From positions 1,922,001 through 1,986,000 of the forward strand of contig JAJTUQ010000004.1 in the NCBI GenBank assembly GCA_021399445.1: DNA of 64,000 nucleotides, written 5' to 3'. The DNA is from Xylogone sp. PMI_703. Its lineage: Eukaryota > Ascomycota > Leotiomycetes. Position numbers and translations under genes: made by a program. The notes under the pieces were generated by a model, which was not told the origin of the DNA, did not search any database, and saw nothing but the letters and a program-made list of their open reading frames with translations. Shown in pieces: positions 11,926 through 23,015 of the stretch (position 1 is the stretch's first letter; every line of letters starts with the position of its first letter).

Positions 11926-13668
11926 TTATACTGCTCTTCTACCCTTCGATTCATACGGAAGCAAGACACTCAAGATGATCAGTAATCCAAACAATGCCGC
12001 ACATACAAATAATGGCGCCGTAGTTTTCACATTTGCATAGCTACCAATAAGGACCCCTATGATACCACCGACTCTATTCAATGCCACACATATACCATAT
12101 CCTGTAGCTCTATGAGCAGCTGGGAGGATCTCCGGCGTATAGGCGTAGATAGTCCCATAATATATATTCCTATAGCTATGTCAGCCCTCCCTCGGCTTGT
12201 AGCAAGAGAAGAAGCGAACTTACGATGCCGCACTGATTGCAGACGACACACCAAGGTTCTCGGCCGGAGTGGTGACTTGTGTATATCCAAATTGCAAGAC
12301 CATGGTAATTAGTGCACCAATGGCTAACGTACCTCTCCTTCCTACAAACCTTGTCTCCACGAGAACGCCAGCGATGATTGGTCCAATAAGACCTGCCAAG
12401 TGATTGATAGCAAAATTTCTCCATACAATGCTATTGCTATTCTCTCCATCCCTCGCTCCACGCGTTTTAAGATAGTATGGCAAGAAGACGCCGTAGAGCG
12501 GACTGACCATGCCGATAATAAACCAGTTCGCAATAATCACTGTCGTTGACCATGCTAGCTTCTTAGTCTGGAAGAGGCCCTTAAAATGTAGCTTCATACG
12601 CAAAGGAGACCATACAGACTTCTCAGTGTGCAACACTACACCCTCAGCTGTAAGCTGCTCAACTGTAAGATTAAAATTGCGATTATACTTTGTAGCCACT
12701 TCATGAAGGTTTTTGATAACTTCTTCGTCTCTGTTCTGCGCTATGAGCCAGCGTGGAGTTTGAACCATCTTTATTACCACAAGACGGAATACTGCTAGTA
12801 CAATAACGAGCCCGCCACATGTGAAATGAAGATAGCGCCATCCTGGATTATTTGACCGTGTACACTCTGCAACCGTGTCGGCTGTTGGGCAGGAGAAGTT
12901 GCTCATGAATGCCCACGCTAGAAGACCTGTGATCGTATAGCCGACAGCCCACCAGACGGATAGGAACGTCACAAGCCAGGCCCAGGAGTGAGGTAAGAAC
13001 TCGAGAAGATTTGTAGCGTCAAGGATATAATTTCCTCCTGCTCCAGCAGAGTAGATGGCGACACTAGGTCTGTTAGTATATCTCCTTTCACTGTATGTCA
13101 GAATCCTTACATGGCACAGAAGGAGACATAGCTTGGCATAGCTCCTCCGATAAGCACGAATATTGCACATGAAAACAGACTCGTATTGAAAGCCAATCGT
13201 CGACCAATAATATCTCCAGAAAACCCCCAGAGCATGGCTCCAGTCAGCAGGCCGACCTGAGATGCCAGGGCTACTCCTTTGATATGTTTACTTGGATTGC
13301 CGAATTCGGCTTCGACAGCTGGTTGTGCAATTGACTGGCAAACTACCAGAAGCTATAATTTGGCAAGCAACGTTAGCTTACTACTCGAAGCTTGCAGTCG
13401 GCGAACCACAGACCGAATCTACTGTATACCCAAACCCATTCAAGAAGAAGAGCTTCCAATGGAAGGGCGTCATTCCAATTTCATCAACAGCATTGTTTAT
13501 CAAGACCATCTTTCTCTGCAACACAGGGTCAATTGTGGATGTATTCAGAATCTCTCGACTCTCTTTGGAGCCTTCGCGCGAGATATCGGTGGTATCGACT
13601 TCATTTTCAGCATCTTTATCTTCGAACAAGGCTGAGCCTTTGGTTTCAAGAGCTTCAGAGTGATCCAT
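11926..13668 (-). CDS. MFS transporter, SV2/sugar-porter-like, 528 aa
   Basis: Four exons on the minus strand (13668-13414, 13352-13111, 13063-12224, 12175-11926) give a continuous 528-aa protein; introns are 47-61 bp. The start at 13668 is preferred over an in-frame ATG at 13707 because the upstream extension is only a short hydrophobic stub; this is a judgement. The N-terminal about 60 residues are acidic and cytoplasmic, followed by about 12 hydrophobic segments. A GRR motif after the second helix pair (GDIIGRR) and a second near FVGRRG are the usual MFS loop 2-3 and 8-9 signatures, and a PESKGRR-like end (YESKGRR) closes the protein. Helix-rich halves are joined by a cytoplasmic loop with basic residues. 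The substrate is unknown; organic acids or sugars are typical of this subgroup. It converges on the PKS relic and diverges from the dioxygenase gene. No damage seen. Confidence 0.88.
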
Positions 13669-14656
13669 TATTACCGCTTCGTCTTCCAGTAAGATAATCA
13701 AAACCACAGAGATAGATCATAGAAGAATACTAATCAGCTTTATACAAGGAGTGCGATATTCCGGGATGTCCGGTCACTTGAAGATATACAACTTGGTGTC
13801 GCTCACCTATAGAATCCATGATTTGCCAAGGCATTGGGGAAGGGCTGCGGATTGGGATGTTTCGAGATAAGTGGTGAGCACGTAAGATGTTGCAAAGAGC
13901 ATATCATATCTTGCTACGCCCTTGCCATCACGTCTTATAGCACGCATGTTGCATACTTTGTCCCGAGTCTTATGCTAGTTTATCACAACTTCCTATCATG
14001 TGCAAGGTCACCAGCACTTAGCATACACTTGAGTCGTCGGAATCAAGAGAGCATCAAGATCGGGTTTCGTATCTCATCCCACGCTTCAACGTTGCTATGC
14101 ATGTGCCACCACAAGCTAACAGGCGTATTCCTAAGCAAAGGCGCTGCTTGCAGCCACTGCGACTGTTGAGATGAGAAAGCTCATCCAGCATCCGTACGGC
14201 GCGCTGGAATCAAATTGCCTGATACAAGCAATCGGATCCCTAGCACGACATCAAATTCTTGGAATGCGTGCTTGGGCGAGTCGAGACCCTTGAGACCAGT
14301 GACTTGGCCGCACCTCCAATACCTCGGCCTTGCAGCAAAACGGAAACCAGCCTGTAGATCTCGAGAGGTCGTCCATATCACTCACAGCGCCGTTGATTAT
14401 CCCACATTATCACTGATTATCTAAAGGGCGGCTGCCTGCAGCTGGTTGATCGTAGCGAATCCCGTATTTCTAATCGTCGTAGATGGGATAAATAGCTAGT
14501 TGCCCGGGCCGGCCTCGACTTTATAATCATGACGAGGGTAGTCTCTTGGAACTTCCATGTCAATTCCCCAGATTAAAACATCGCAAGCTCTACTAATTCA
14601 ACTCGTTCTGCTTTGACCGACTCTCCCAGAGGACAACCACAGACGCGCAACTCATC
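13669..14656. promoter_or_regulatory. Divergent intergenic region between transporter and dioxygenase
   Basis: 988 bp without a supported gene. It separates the starts of the minus-strand MFS transporter and the plus-strand TauD-type gene, so it should carry both promoters. Open frames here (for example 13834-14169) have no recognisable protein features. Confidence 0.45.
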
Positions 14657-16024
14657 ATGACTACGAGAATCACACCAGCCGTTCTAGCTTACGTACCTCC
14701 AGATCCTCCACTTGAGGAAGTAGTCCCGCCCAAAGATCGAGCTTTCTTTGCAGATCCAGAAAAGAAGTCACTCTTATCAGCTGCCACAAGTGTCGAAGAC
14801 GTAACACCGTATATTGGGACCGAGATCAAGGGTGTCCAGTTAAGTCAACTGACAGACGCTCAGAAAGATGAGTTGGCGTTGCTCGCTGCAGAAGTGAGCC
14901 ATTTGCAACCTTATTGATTATGTATCTGAACTATTACTAACATCTTGAAGCGGGGCGTAGTTTTCTTTAGAAATCAAGATATCACTCTTGAACAACAGCA
15001 CACACTAGCTACTCATTATGGTGTTGTACGTTTGAGAGCAATGCCTTCCGTAGTAAATGTTAAGTAGTTTTCTAACTTGGCAATAGCAAGATCGAGATCC
15101 TAATCAAGAGGATCCAAAACATGTAACAATCATTGGCCGTGACAAGTCAGTATCTAACTCTCTCCAAGAGCACATCGATAGTCACTTTTATCTGACCTGC
15201 ATACAGCGATATTCGTGCTTTTGGAGACAGATCCGGAGAGTACCATAGTGATCATTCCTTCGAAGTCAACCCACCATCATACACTATGCTGCGACTTCTC
15301 AGAACTCCACCAACTGGTGGCGACACCGTATTTACAAGCCAAGTAGCCCTATATGACAAACTAAGTCCAACCTTCCAGAAAACTTTCGAGGGGCTCCATG
15401 GTGTGCACAGCTCGCATGTAAGAATCTTCTCATTGGCAACTACCTAAATAAGATAGTATTATTGACCACTTCTAGGCAACCTATGCCGCATCGATAAATG
15501 GTGGTGGCCATCCCCACCGAGCTCCTATCGAAACTCTGCATCCTCTTGTCCGCACACATCCAGTCACGCGCCTAAAATCTCTGAACTACAACCCATTTTT
15601 CGTCACCCATATTGCCGAACTCAAGAGCCAGGAAAACTTCCACACCTTATCGTTTTTACGTGAGCATATACTCTTTGCTGCCGATCTGAGCGTCAAATGG
15701 AAGTGGGAACCGGGAAGTGTTGCATTCTGGGATAATAGGATTGTGGTCCATCGCGCCCTTCCTGGAGGTTATGATACGACTCTTAGAGAGGGGAAGAGAA
15801 CTGCAGTTCAAGCAGAGAGGCCATTTTTCGATCCGGAGAGGAGCGAGAGTTTAAGTGAGCGGTTGGCGAGATTGAAAGTGGAAGGGAAGGTCGGGGCAAA
15901 TAAGGTTAATGGAACCTATGGGACTAATGGGACTAATGGAACTCATGGAGTGGCTAAAGCAGTGAAGGGTGCCATTAACGGGGCCAAGGACGCCTTCAAT
16001 GACGCCTTTCCGGAGGAAACCTGA
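14657..16024 (+). CDS. TauD/TfdA-family 2-oxoglutarate- and Fe(II)-dependent dioxygenase, 376 aa
   Basis: Exons 14657-14893, 14951-15025, 15087-15145, 15207-15417 and 15476-16024 join in phase to 376 aa. The fold's iron ligands are visible: His-X-Asp in EYHSDHSF (exon 4) and the distal His in NRIVVHRALPG (about 15743-15775). A 2-oxoglutarate-binding Arg would lie just after it. Enzymes of this family use 2-oxoglutarate and oxygen to hydroxylate or cleave small sulfonates, amino acids or secondary metabolites; fungal members are often called taurine dioxygenases. The last 60 residues carry a low-complexity Asn-Gly-Thr run (NGTYGTNGTNGTHG), unusual for the family and probably disordered. It is tail-to-tail with the PLP enzyme, 199 bp apart. 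Substrate not deducible. High confidence in family, low in role. Confidence 0.9.
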
Positions 16025-16223
16025 ATAATGGCTGGTATCGTGATGAGTTGATGAGTTTTTGTCTTCTTTGTCGATAGTTCCTGATGTCTAAATATATTAC
16101 ATCAAACTACGTTGAGAGAGCACAGATCAATAAACCGAAGCAGTGAAGATTACGTATAATGGTAGTACAAACTCTTCGAATGGCATATATCAAGAGCTCT
16201 ATTTCCAGACAATTCCACACACG

Positions 16224-17632
16224 CTACAAATGAACCTCTCCCTTGTTAACTCTCTCACAAAGCTCCTTTAACTTAACTCCAATCCACTCAAAGCTGTCCA
16301 TCTCTAAGTAAATCTGTGCACTTAACCGAACCCATAAAATACCCGCATGAAAAGCAATCTGCAAGTACGTATCAAATTCCTTTACCGCAGTCAAGTTCAG
16401 CCACTTTTGGATCTTTCCAGCATCCTCTGCGGAGAAGACTCTTTTGCCTTCTACTTCTTTGCTGCCTTCTTCTTTATTATTCGCGAACTTAAAAGGAAGT
16501 TCGACATTGGCAAAACAGCAACCCCTCATAGTCCCAGTGGTAGTATCCATAACATGAGTCCCCAGGGTCTCAGCAACGCGCTGTCCACCTGCTCTTGCGA
16601 GGTCAAAGCAGTATTTCCTGATAGCTTCCTCACCGCCGCAGATTTCTTTTCTGAACTTGATAGCGGCTGGAACGCAAAAATATGGCGTGTAGTCCGTTGT
16701 TGCTACGAATTCAAAGAGATAGACGAAGCGTGACTTGCGAGTTTGATCAGGTGGTCCCGAGAGATATTGGTAGCCGTGGGAGGTTGGGAAACAGGTGCGA
16801 ATGAGGTGCTGGTTGCGCAGAGGGACGTGGAAGACGGCGCAGCCTCGAGGTGTGTAGAGCCATCTATGCTACAGTGAGTATCTTATCCTAATAAACCTGA
16901 TCAAGGGAAAAACAGGTGAGAGTAATGATAACACAGAAGAATACTATAAACTTACTTATGGCAATTGCTCACAAAGAAATCCGGGCCAACACTCCCCAAG
17001 TGGGCTAGATCAATATGTCCAATGCCATGAGCACCATCAATCAGACTTAGTACCTCCATCTCCTTACATGCTTTCACTAACTCCTCCCACGGCATCCTGG
17101 CTCCCGGAAACGTCAACACCGTATCAAACATAGCAAGCCTAACATTCTTCCCTTCATCTCTTACTCTTTTCACAGTCTCTCTAAGTCTCTTCACAATATC
17201 CTCATCCTCAACCGGATACTCCAAATCAATACAAACCGTCTCCAACGGCTCCTGTTCCTGGATAGAAGCCAACGTCTTATGACACGCCCCATAAATCGTA
17301 CTAAAGTGGACAACCACATCCCCTTTCCCCCACTGGAAGTTCCGCAGGACGGTGTTCACCCCTGTGGTAGCATTTGGTACGAACACAACCTCTTCTACAT
17401 CAACCCCGAGTAATGGAGCGATTGCCCGTCGGGACTCATCGACTCGGTCTGGGAGGTCATAGACAAGGAAAGTATCTGGTCGTTCGTGGCATAGCCTGGT
17501 GAGAGCGTCTTGGTGTTCTTGGACGACATCTGGATAGGCGCCAAAGGAGCCGTGGTTTAGAGGCGTGTATGAAGGGTGGAAGCGGAAATGGGCCTGGCGC
17601 ATTGAGCGCCCGAAGGGGGGCTTGACTGTCAT
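16224..17632 (-). CDS. Class V aminotransferase-fold PLP enzyme (isopenicillin N epimerase/cysteine-lyase-like), 438 aa
   Basis: Two exons (17632-16956 and 16863-16224; 92-bp intron) give 438 aa. The start at 17632 is chosen because conserved sequence (PLNHGSFGA near residue 32) begins shortly after it. The class V landmarks are present: NATTGVN for the phosphate-binding region, DGAHGIGH with the Asp that contacts the pyridine nitrogen, and SNCHKW with the PLP-binding lysine, which the intron splits. Relatives include isopenicillin N epimerase-like proteins, LolT of loline clusters and ergothioneine Egt2-type C-S lyases. The exact reaction (epimerase, beta-lyase or decarboxylase) cannot be read from sequence. 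It ends 199 bp from the dioxygenase gene, and a PLP enzyme beside a 2-oxoglutarate oxygenase is a common secondary-metabolism pairing. No lesions seen. Confidence 0.88.
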
Positions 17633-18461
17633 GGTTTGTTTGCCCTTGAGGTCTTTATTTCTGCATTTACTTCTTTTTATGTTGATTATCAAAGAGTGCT
17701 ACGGCTTCTGGATGCTATAATAAGATGACAGCTAATATTTTCTTTTGGTACAGCACTAGCAGATAGGCAATCCCCACTTTTGGCAGGTGTTTCCGAATGT
17801 TCATATTAGAAGTATAGAAATCAAAGAGAATGGGACCATTTACACATATTTGAGTACGTGGAAATTCTATCTCCCATTACGATTTTTGAAATAGACCTAG
17901 TTGAATATAATCCTGAGCTAATAGCGTTCTATGAAATATTACACCCAGCATGCTGTGGGCTAGTGACAGATGTTTAGAGAGACTGTGAAGTAACGTATCT
18001 TATATAATTGATTCTCAATAGCTATGTTCAAGTCTTTGAAAGCCCATTATCCCATTATCTACATTCTATTTACTAATTATTAATCAGAGACTGGCTTCTA
18101 TGAGCGTGATCAGAACTCATGAGAGAGCTGAGGATTACTGAGCGAAGAAGAAAGCGACGATAGCCTAATCTAGCCGTAAATCCGCGAGTTAACGCCTAAC
18201 AACCGCTAAGCCTGTTTAGGAAGGTAGTATGGCCTGAAAAATGCGGTTCAGTTGGCGTCAAGTCATAGGTTAGTCAGAGATTAGTCATTCATCGCATTCC
18301 GCCTTCCACAAAATCCCCACGGCCCGCCCTCAGTCGACGGTTTCCCTTCTTCCTTCTCTCAACTCAAAGCGCAAATCTCCAGCGCGAGATTTACTTCTTC
18401 AGATAATTTCCTTGTGGGTGTCTCCACGGGTCTGAAGGGCCCGTAGACAAACTATACAGCC
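17633..18461. promoter_or_regulatory. Divergent intergenic region upstream of the bZIP gene
   Basis: 829 bp between the starts of the PLP enzyme and the bZIP gene. The last 150 bp are pyrimidine-rich (CTTCTTCCTTCTCTC near 18345), as in fungal promoters and 5' leaders. No ATG occurs between about 18245 and the ATG at 18462. Confidence 0.5.
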
Positions 18462-19358
18462 ATGCCGACTGCAACTTGCCCAACAGCAATGTGCTCACGC
18501 TTCTCCGTCTTCTACTACCAACCAGTCTCACTCGTCATGTTCACCGAACCACCTTGGGAGCAACTTCAGCAGCTCTGAAGGGTTTCAAAATTTTCAAAGT
18601 GATTTTCATGCCATTGACTTCAACTATGCCCTTGGGCAGGAAGCAGTCAGTGGCAATTTGGCGACGGCGCTGCCCGGATACGCCGTTGCTCCCTCCTACG
18701 ATTTTGAGCTCTTTGATCTTGATGCTTCTCCTGGCGACTTTTGGTTGCCTGACATGACGACCGTCAATACTTCACTGGACTTCTCTCTCGGTAATCGCTC
18801 TTCTGGTTTCGACTCTACTGCTTGTAATTCATCGTCTTCTTCCCAATCACATACTACCGAAGTGGTGGACGGCACGCCACACACCACCCCTAACATACAA
18901 CCTTACCACGCCTTTCACAATCTCGATCAAGGTATGTGTATATATATCTGCATCTATCTCCATAATTTACAAAGTCTAACCTCTCAACTCTCACAGTACC
19001 TTACTCCACCAACGACCTTACAACTACTACTACTTCCATCACATCCAGTCCTTCAATGCTAAGGCAAATAACACCTTCATCTTCCATTCCCAAATCTACT
19101 CGCGGCGGTGCACGGAAGAAAGCCATCGCCTCGCCTCACGTCCACGACGACACCGAGAAAGTCATTGAGAAGCGTCGGAACAATACTCTCGCCGCTCGTC
19201 GATATCGTCAAAAACGTCTCGATCACATCGAGGAACTGGAAGCTGCACTGGCAGCCACAGCTCGAGAACGAGACGAGCTCAAAGTGCGAGTTGCGCGCTT
19301 GGAAGGTGAATTGGGCGGACTGAAGGAGCTATTGAAATCTGGATCATCGCGGAACTAA
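18462..19358 (+). CDS. bZIP transcription factor; 5' end unresolved
   Basis: Exon 2 (18997-19358) encodes a clear basic-leucine zipper. The basic region is RRNNTLAARRYRQKR (N-x7-R signature), followed by heptad leucines through LEAAL, LKVRV, LEGEL and LKELL to the stop at 19358. Exon 1 ends at 18931 (65-bp intron). Its frame, open back through about 18440, encodes an acidic/aromatic stretch (FELFDLD, DFWLPDM) typical of an activation domain. However, the only nearby ATG (18462) is in a different frame and stops at 18576-18578. So either translation starts at the in-frame ATG near 18754 with the 39-codon frame acting as an upstream ORF, or there is an unseen 5' exon or an indel. The zipper resembles GCN4/CpcA-related fungal factors. 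Targets unknown. Confidence 0.75.
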
Positions 19359-20456
19359 GGTGGATGGAGAGACTCTTCTGAAGTTTAAAATTGTAATATT
19401 GTAACAAGGAGAAGTAAAATAAAGAAGTTAGCTGTGAAACATATGATATCTCTTGTGCTTTTTAGGGACGGAGTGTATGTGAAGGTGAAAATGAGTGTGA
19501 TATAAAGTGATGAATGTGAAGATGGATCAGACGATGTCGGTTTGTAGATACACGGGAGCTGCTTTGTTCAGAAACAGCGTATTCATATCGGCAAAAAAAG
19601 ATGCTCGTCATGGTGAAGTTTCCCAATAATGGGCGCAGTGAAAGTACGATATGATTTCTGACTTACATGTAACTCTATCCAAAACACATTCAATCATACT
19701 CTTCTTCAACGATTAAGAAAAGACTTTCAACAATCACAACCAATTGATACAAAAATCTCATTGTATTACATTCTTCTCTACAATATTCTACAAATTTTAT
19801 TTATATACCATCTGCAATTGAATCACAAACTATCAATTCTCCCTCATCTTCGGCACTTTCTGATGCTATCTTCCATCACTCATCCTCATCATGAGTCGAA
19901 ACTCACACAAAATCTGTATCTCTCCGACCTCTATGCTGTCCTGAACCGATCACTCCTCCTCCCCTCTCCTTTCCAGAACGCAGTGCTGAGATGAGTATGT
20001 ATGGGAATACGCGTTTACGCAGCTGCCACGGCAGCACCGATCCCGTACGTACCAGAGAGATGATTGGTCGGCGGATGCGGCACGGGCTTATGTGGGACCG
20101 GCGGGGTTCGTTAGTGCGAGTATGAGCTTAAATGACTCATACTTCATCATACTCCGTCATTCTATCAGGAAGAGTTCTCATTGGATGTTGACATACGAGC
20201 AAGACGACCGTAAACGAGGGGCGAGTTGCTGCTTCTGAGGCTGCTCTGGTGAGCACGCGTATCATCGGATGCTGATACGGGACGATGTACAGGTGATATT
20301 TTGGATTATCAGAGCTATCTGTAGCTTAATTAAGGATGAGTAGAAAATAGTGGACGGATTGGTGATATGAGTGTGTTTGCTTGGGGGCTGAGACTTGGGC
20401 ATAATATTTGTGGTACGCCTATTAGTACAGATACGCATCCTCTTCACAACCAATCA
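19359..20456. other. Intergenic, no protein gene seen
   Basis: 1.1 kb between the bZIP stop and the tRNA gene. It is AT-rich at the start and has a mixed-composition segment around 19990-20250. The open frames are short and lack protein-like features. Confidence 0.45.
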
Positions 20457-20527
20457 GCATTAGTGGTTTAGTGGTAAAATCCATCGTTGCCATCGATGGG
20501 CCCCGTGTTCGATTCACGGCTAATGCA
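20457..20527 (+). tRNA. trnG-GCC: tRNA-Gly (anticodon GCC)
   Basis: A 70-nt cloverleaf plus discriminator A. The acceptor stem GCATTAG pairs with CTAATGC. The D arm contains TGGTTTAGTGGTAAAA (box A). The anticodon stem CATCG/CGATG encloses loop TTGCCAT, anticodon GCC. The T arm CCGTG-TTCGATT-CACGG matches box B. No intron. T-rich sequence with TTTT runs follows within 25 bp and can serve as the Pol III terminator. A transposon begins 82 bp downstream. Confidence 0.93.
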
Positions 20528-20609
20528 AGAAAATTATTCTTTTGCTTTTCATTTCTTTTATATTGCTTTTATTTTTATTTTTTTCACTCTGCAGTACTTA
20601 TTTGAGCTA

Positions 20610-23013
20610 ATCGTCGGCTATTCCCACTATGGCTAGTGCGGCCAACTTTTGAAACTGCGGTCCCCTTGTAGTCGGTGGAAGCAGCTGACACACGGAAGCA
20701 AATGACACAAATTTTTTTTTTCTATGCGATTCGCATACAAAATTCTAAATACCTTCACCACTCCCAGTGTCACAACAACATCCACAACGACAATATGGCA
20801 TCTCAACCTCTTAAAGAGCGTATCCTTGAAGCTAAGCAATGGCTTTTAGATAACCCCGAAGAGAGTACCTCTGTAGTTGCTATAATCTTTCAAGTTAATA
20901 GAACTACTCTGGCCACCGCTAGAAGGAGGGGTAGACTCATTCCGAAGTCAAGTGGTGGCCATAACAAGATATTAACAATTACTCAAGGGGAAGCCATACA
21001 TGCGTATATCAGATCACTACTCCAAAACCGTCAATTACCTACGAAAGAGCTTATATATGGAGCGATATGTTTTGTACGTAAGGGATCACTTCAGTCTGCC
21101 TTATCTCTCAGTTAGTTCGGCAAGTGGTGGAAATCTCAGCCATATCTCCACAAGATCAAGACCAAACCGATAACGCACAATAGAATTGTTGCACAAGATT
21201 ATAAAGATATTAAAGATTGGTTCAAGCGATATAGAGGTATAATAAATAAGTATAATATTTATAGAAAAGATCTGTATAACTTCGACGAGTCTGGGTTTCG
21301 AATTGGTTGCCCTAGAGGGGTGGAAGTATTGGTTCTCACTCACGTCACTGAAGTGAAACTTCTTTTATATATTTTTATACTGTGAAATGTTATTTTTAAT
21401 ATTTAATAGCTTTATTCTCTGAGCCCGGAAAACAGACGATCAATTACTTTAATCAAAGTTATATGTGCTGATAGCAAGGCTACTATCCCACCTGTGATTA
21501 TTGTAGAAGGCAAATACTATATGTAATCATGGTATCAAGAGGATGTTCTACAAGGCTCTGAATTAGTAGAGTTATCAGATAATGATTATACAACAGATCT
21601 TATTGGTCTTCGGTTCCTTCAACACTTTATTAATCATACAAATGCTGGTCTAACTTAATTATATAAGCTTCTTTTTATGGATAATCAGAATAGCCATATC
21701 ATTCCCGAGTTCACTCTATTGGCTAGAAAGCACAATATCGTACTATTTACGTTTCCAGCTCACCTTACGTACTGTATGCAACCTCTGGATGTAGGTATAT
21801 TCCAGCCATATAAGCATTGGCATAATAAGGCGGTTTAGTGTGCTGCAGAATCTTTAGATTTCGACTACTCAATTAACTCCTTTTTTCGTGATTTACCTCA
21901 AATACGATGTCAAACTTTTACAAGGTCTACTATAATAAGCGCATGGAAAAAGTCTGGCATGTATCCAGTAGCTAGGAAGGCCACTTTCGAGCTTATGAAG
22001 AAGTATGCCAAAGAGCCCGAAACCAAGCCGGCAGAGCCAGATTTGCCTAAGCATGGAACTCCTAAGACAATACGACAAGTTCAGTATCAGATGGCTGAGT
22101 TAAAAGGCAAGGTTATGGATATTCTTAGCTCTCCTTCACAGCGAAAGTTCGAGTCTTTTATTAAAAGCACTCATGCACTCTTAGAAGAGGGGGAATATAC
22201 TCAGTTTGAGTTGTCTACTGCATACTCTCGATTAAGTGATATCATAACCAAAAGGCCGTTCAATCGTGCCAGAGTTCAAAAAGGAGGAGAGCTCACTGCA
22301 ATATGGGCAAAGACTGCCATAGAAAATAAAGAGCGCAAGCTAGCAGAGAAGGAAGCCAATAAGGAGGCTAAAATGCTCCAGAGGATAGCCAATCAGGAGA
22401 AGAAACAGCAAAAAGCAGCTTGGGTAGCATGGCGCAAGAAGGAGAGGCTTAGAAAGAAGGCCTTGAAAGAGTTAAAAGGAGTCCTAGGCGTTCCGGAATT
22501 GTACAAGGAGCATACTCCTCCACCATTCCCAGAGCCTGGGAAAGAAGTCAAAGGCCCTGAACCGGCGAATACAGGCTTACAGACCGAGTCTGGACCACCG
22601 GAAGAGGTAAATATATTGCCTCGGGGCAAGGAGACCATGAACGGAGCAATACCTGTACAAGCGCGGACCTCCTTCGGGGTAGTAGAGCCGGAGGAGGAGG
22701 AGGAGGAGGAATATATAAGCCTCAATATTGATGGAGAAGACTATGGCTCAATAAGCTCTGATTCGAGCGATTCAATCAATTCAATTGATTCTAGACTGGG
22801 TACAGACGAATCAGATATGTCAGATATGTCAGAGGAGGAGGACTATTTTGTATTATAATTATAATGAGAATTGATTATTTTTTTGTATGCGAATCGCATA
22901 AAAAAAAAAAATTTGTGTCATTTGCTTCCGTGTGTCAGCTGCTTCCACCGACTACAAGGGGACCGCAGTTTCAAAAGTTGGCCGCACTAGCCATAGTGGG
23001 AATAGCCGACGAT
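20610..23013 (+). mobile_element. Tc1/mariner-pogo superfamily DNA transposon, 2404 bp, with TA duplication
   Basis: The element starts ATCGTCGGCTATTCCC and ends with its inverse complement. The terminal inverted repeats are about 133 bp long (20610 to about 20743 and about 22881-23013) and almost identical; I noticed differences only in the T-run and next to it. The flanking dinucleotides are TA on both sides (20608-20609 and 23014-23015), the target duplication of Tc1/mariner/pogo elements. A palindromic ATGCGATTCGCAT lies at the inner edge of each repeat. The interior holds a disrupted CENP-B/DDE transposase gene. The element sits directly downstream of tRNA-Gly. Confidence 0.93.
20795..22858 (+). 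pseudogene. pogo-type DDE transposase, interrupted by stop codons
   Basis: One reading frame from the ATG at 20795 to the stop at 22858 (with a probable 57-bp intron 21353-21409) reads as a pogo/Fot-type transposase. It has an N-terminal helix-turn-helix and CENP-B-like DNA-binding region, a YNFDESGFRIG first-Asp motif, a second catalytic region around MDNQNSH, the HLTYCMQPLDVG motif, and a long charged C-terminal tail ending in acidic serine clusters. In-frame stops occur at 21113-21115 (TAG), 21524-21526 (TAA), 21656-21658 (TAA) and 21836-21838 (TAG). Each fits a single C:G-to-T:A change from Trp or Gln, the pattern left by repeat-induced point mutation. The C-terminal 299 residues (from 21959) remain open. 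Not expected to be active. Confidence 0.88.
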
Positions 23014-23015
23014 TA

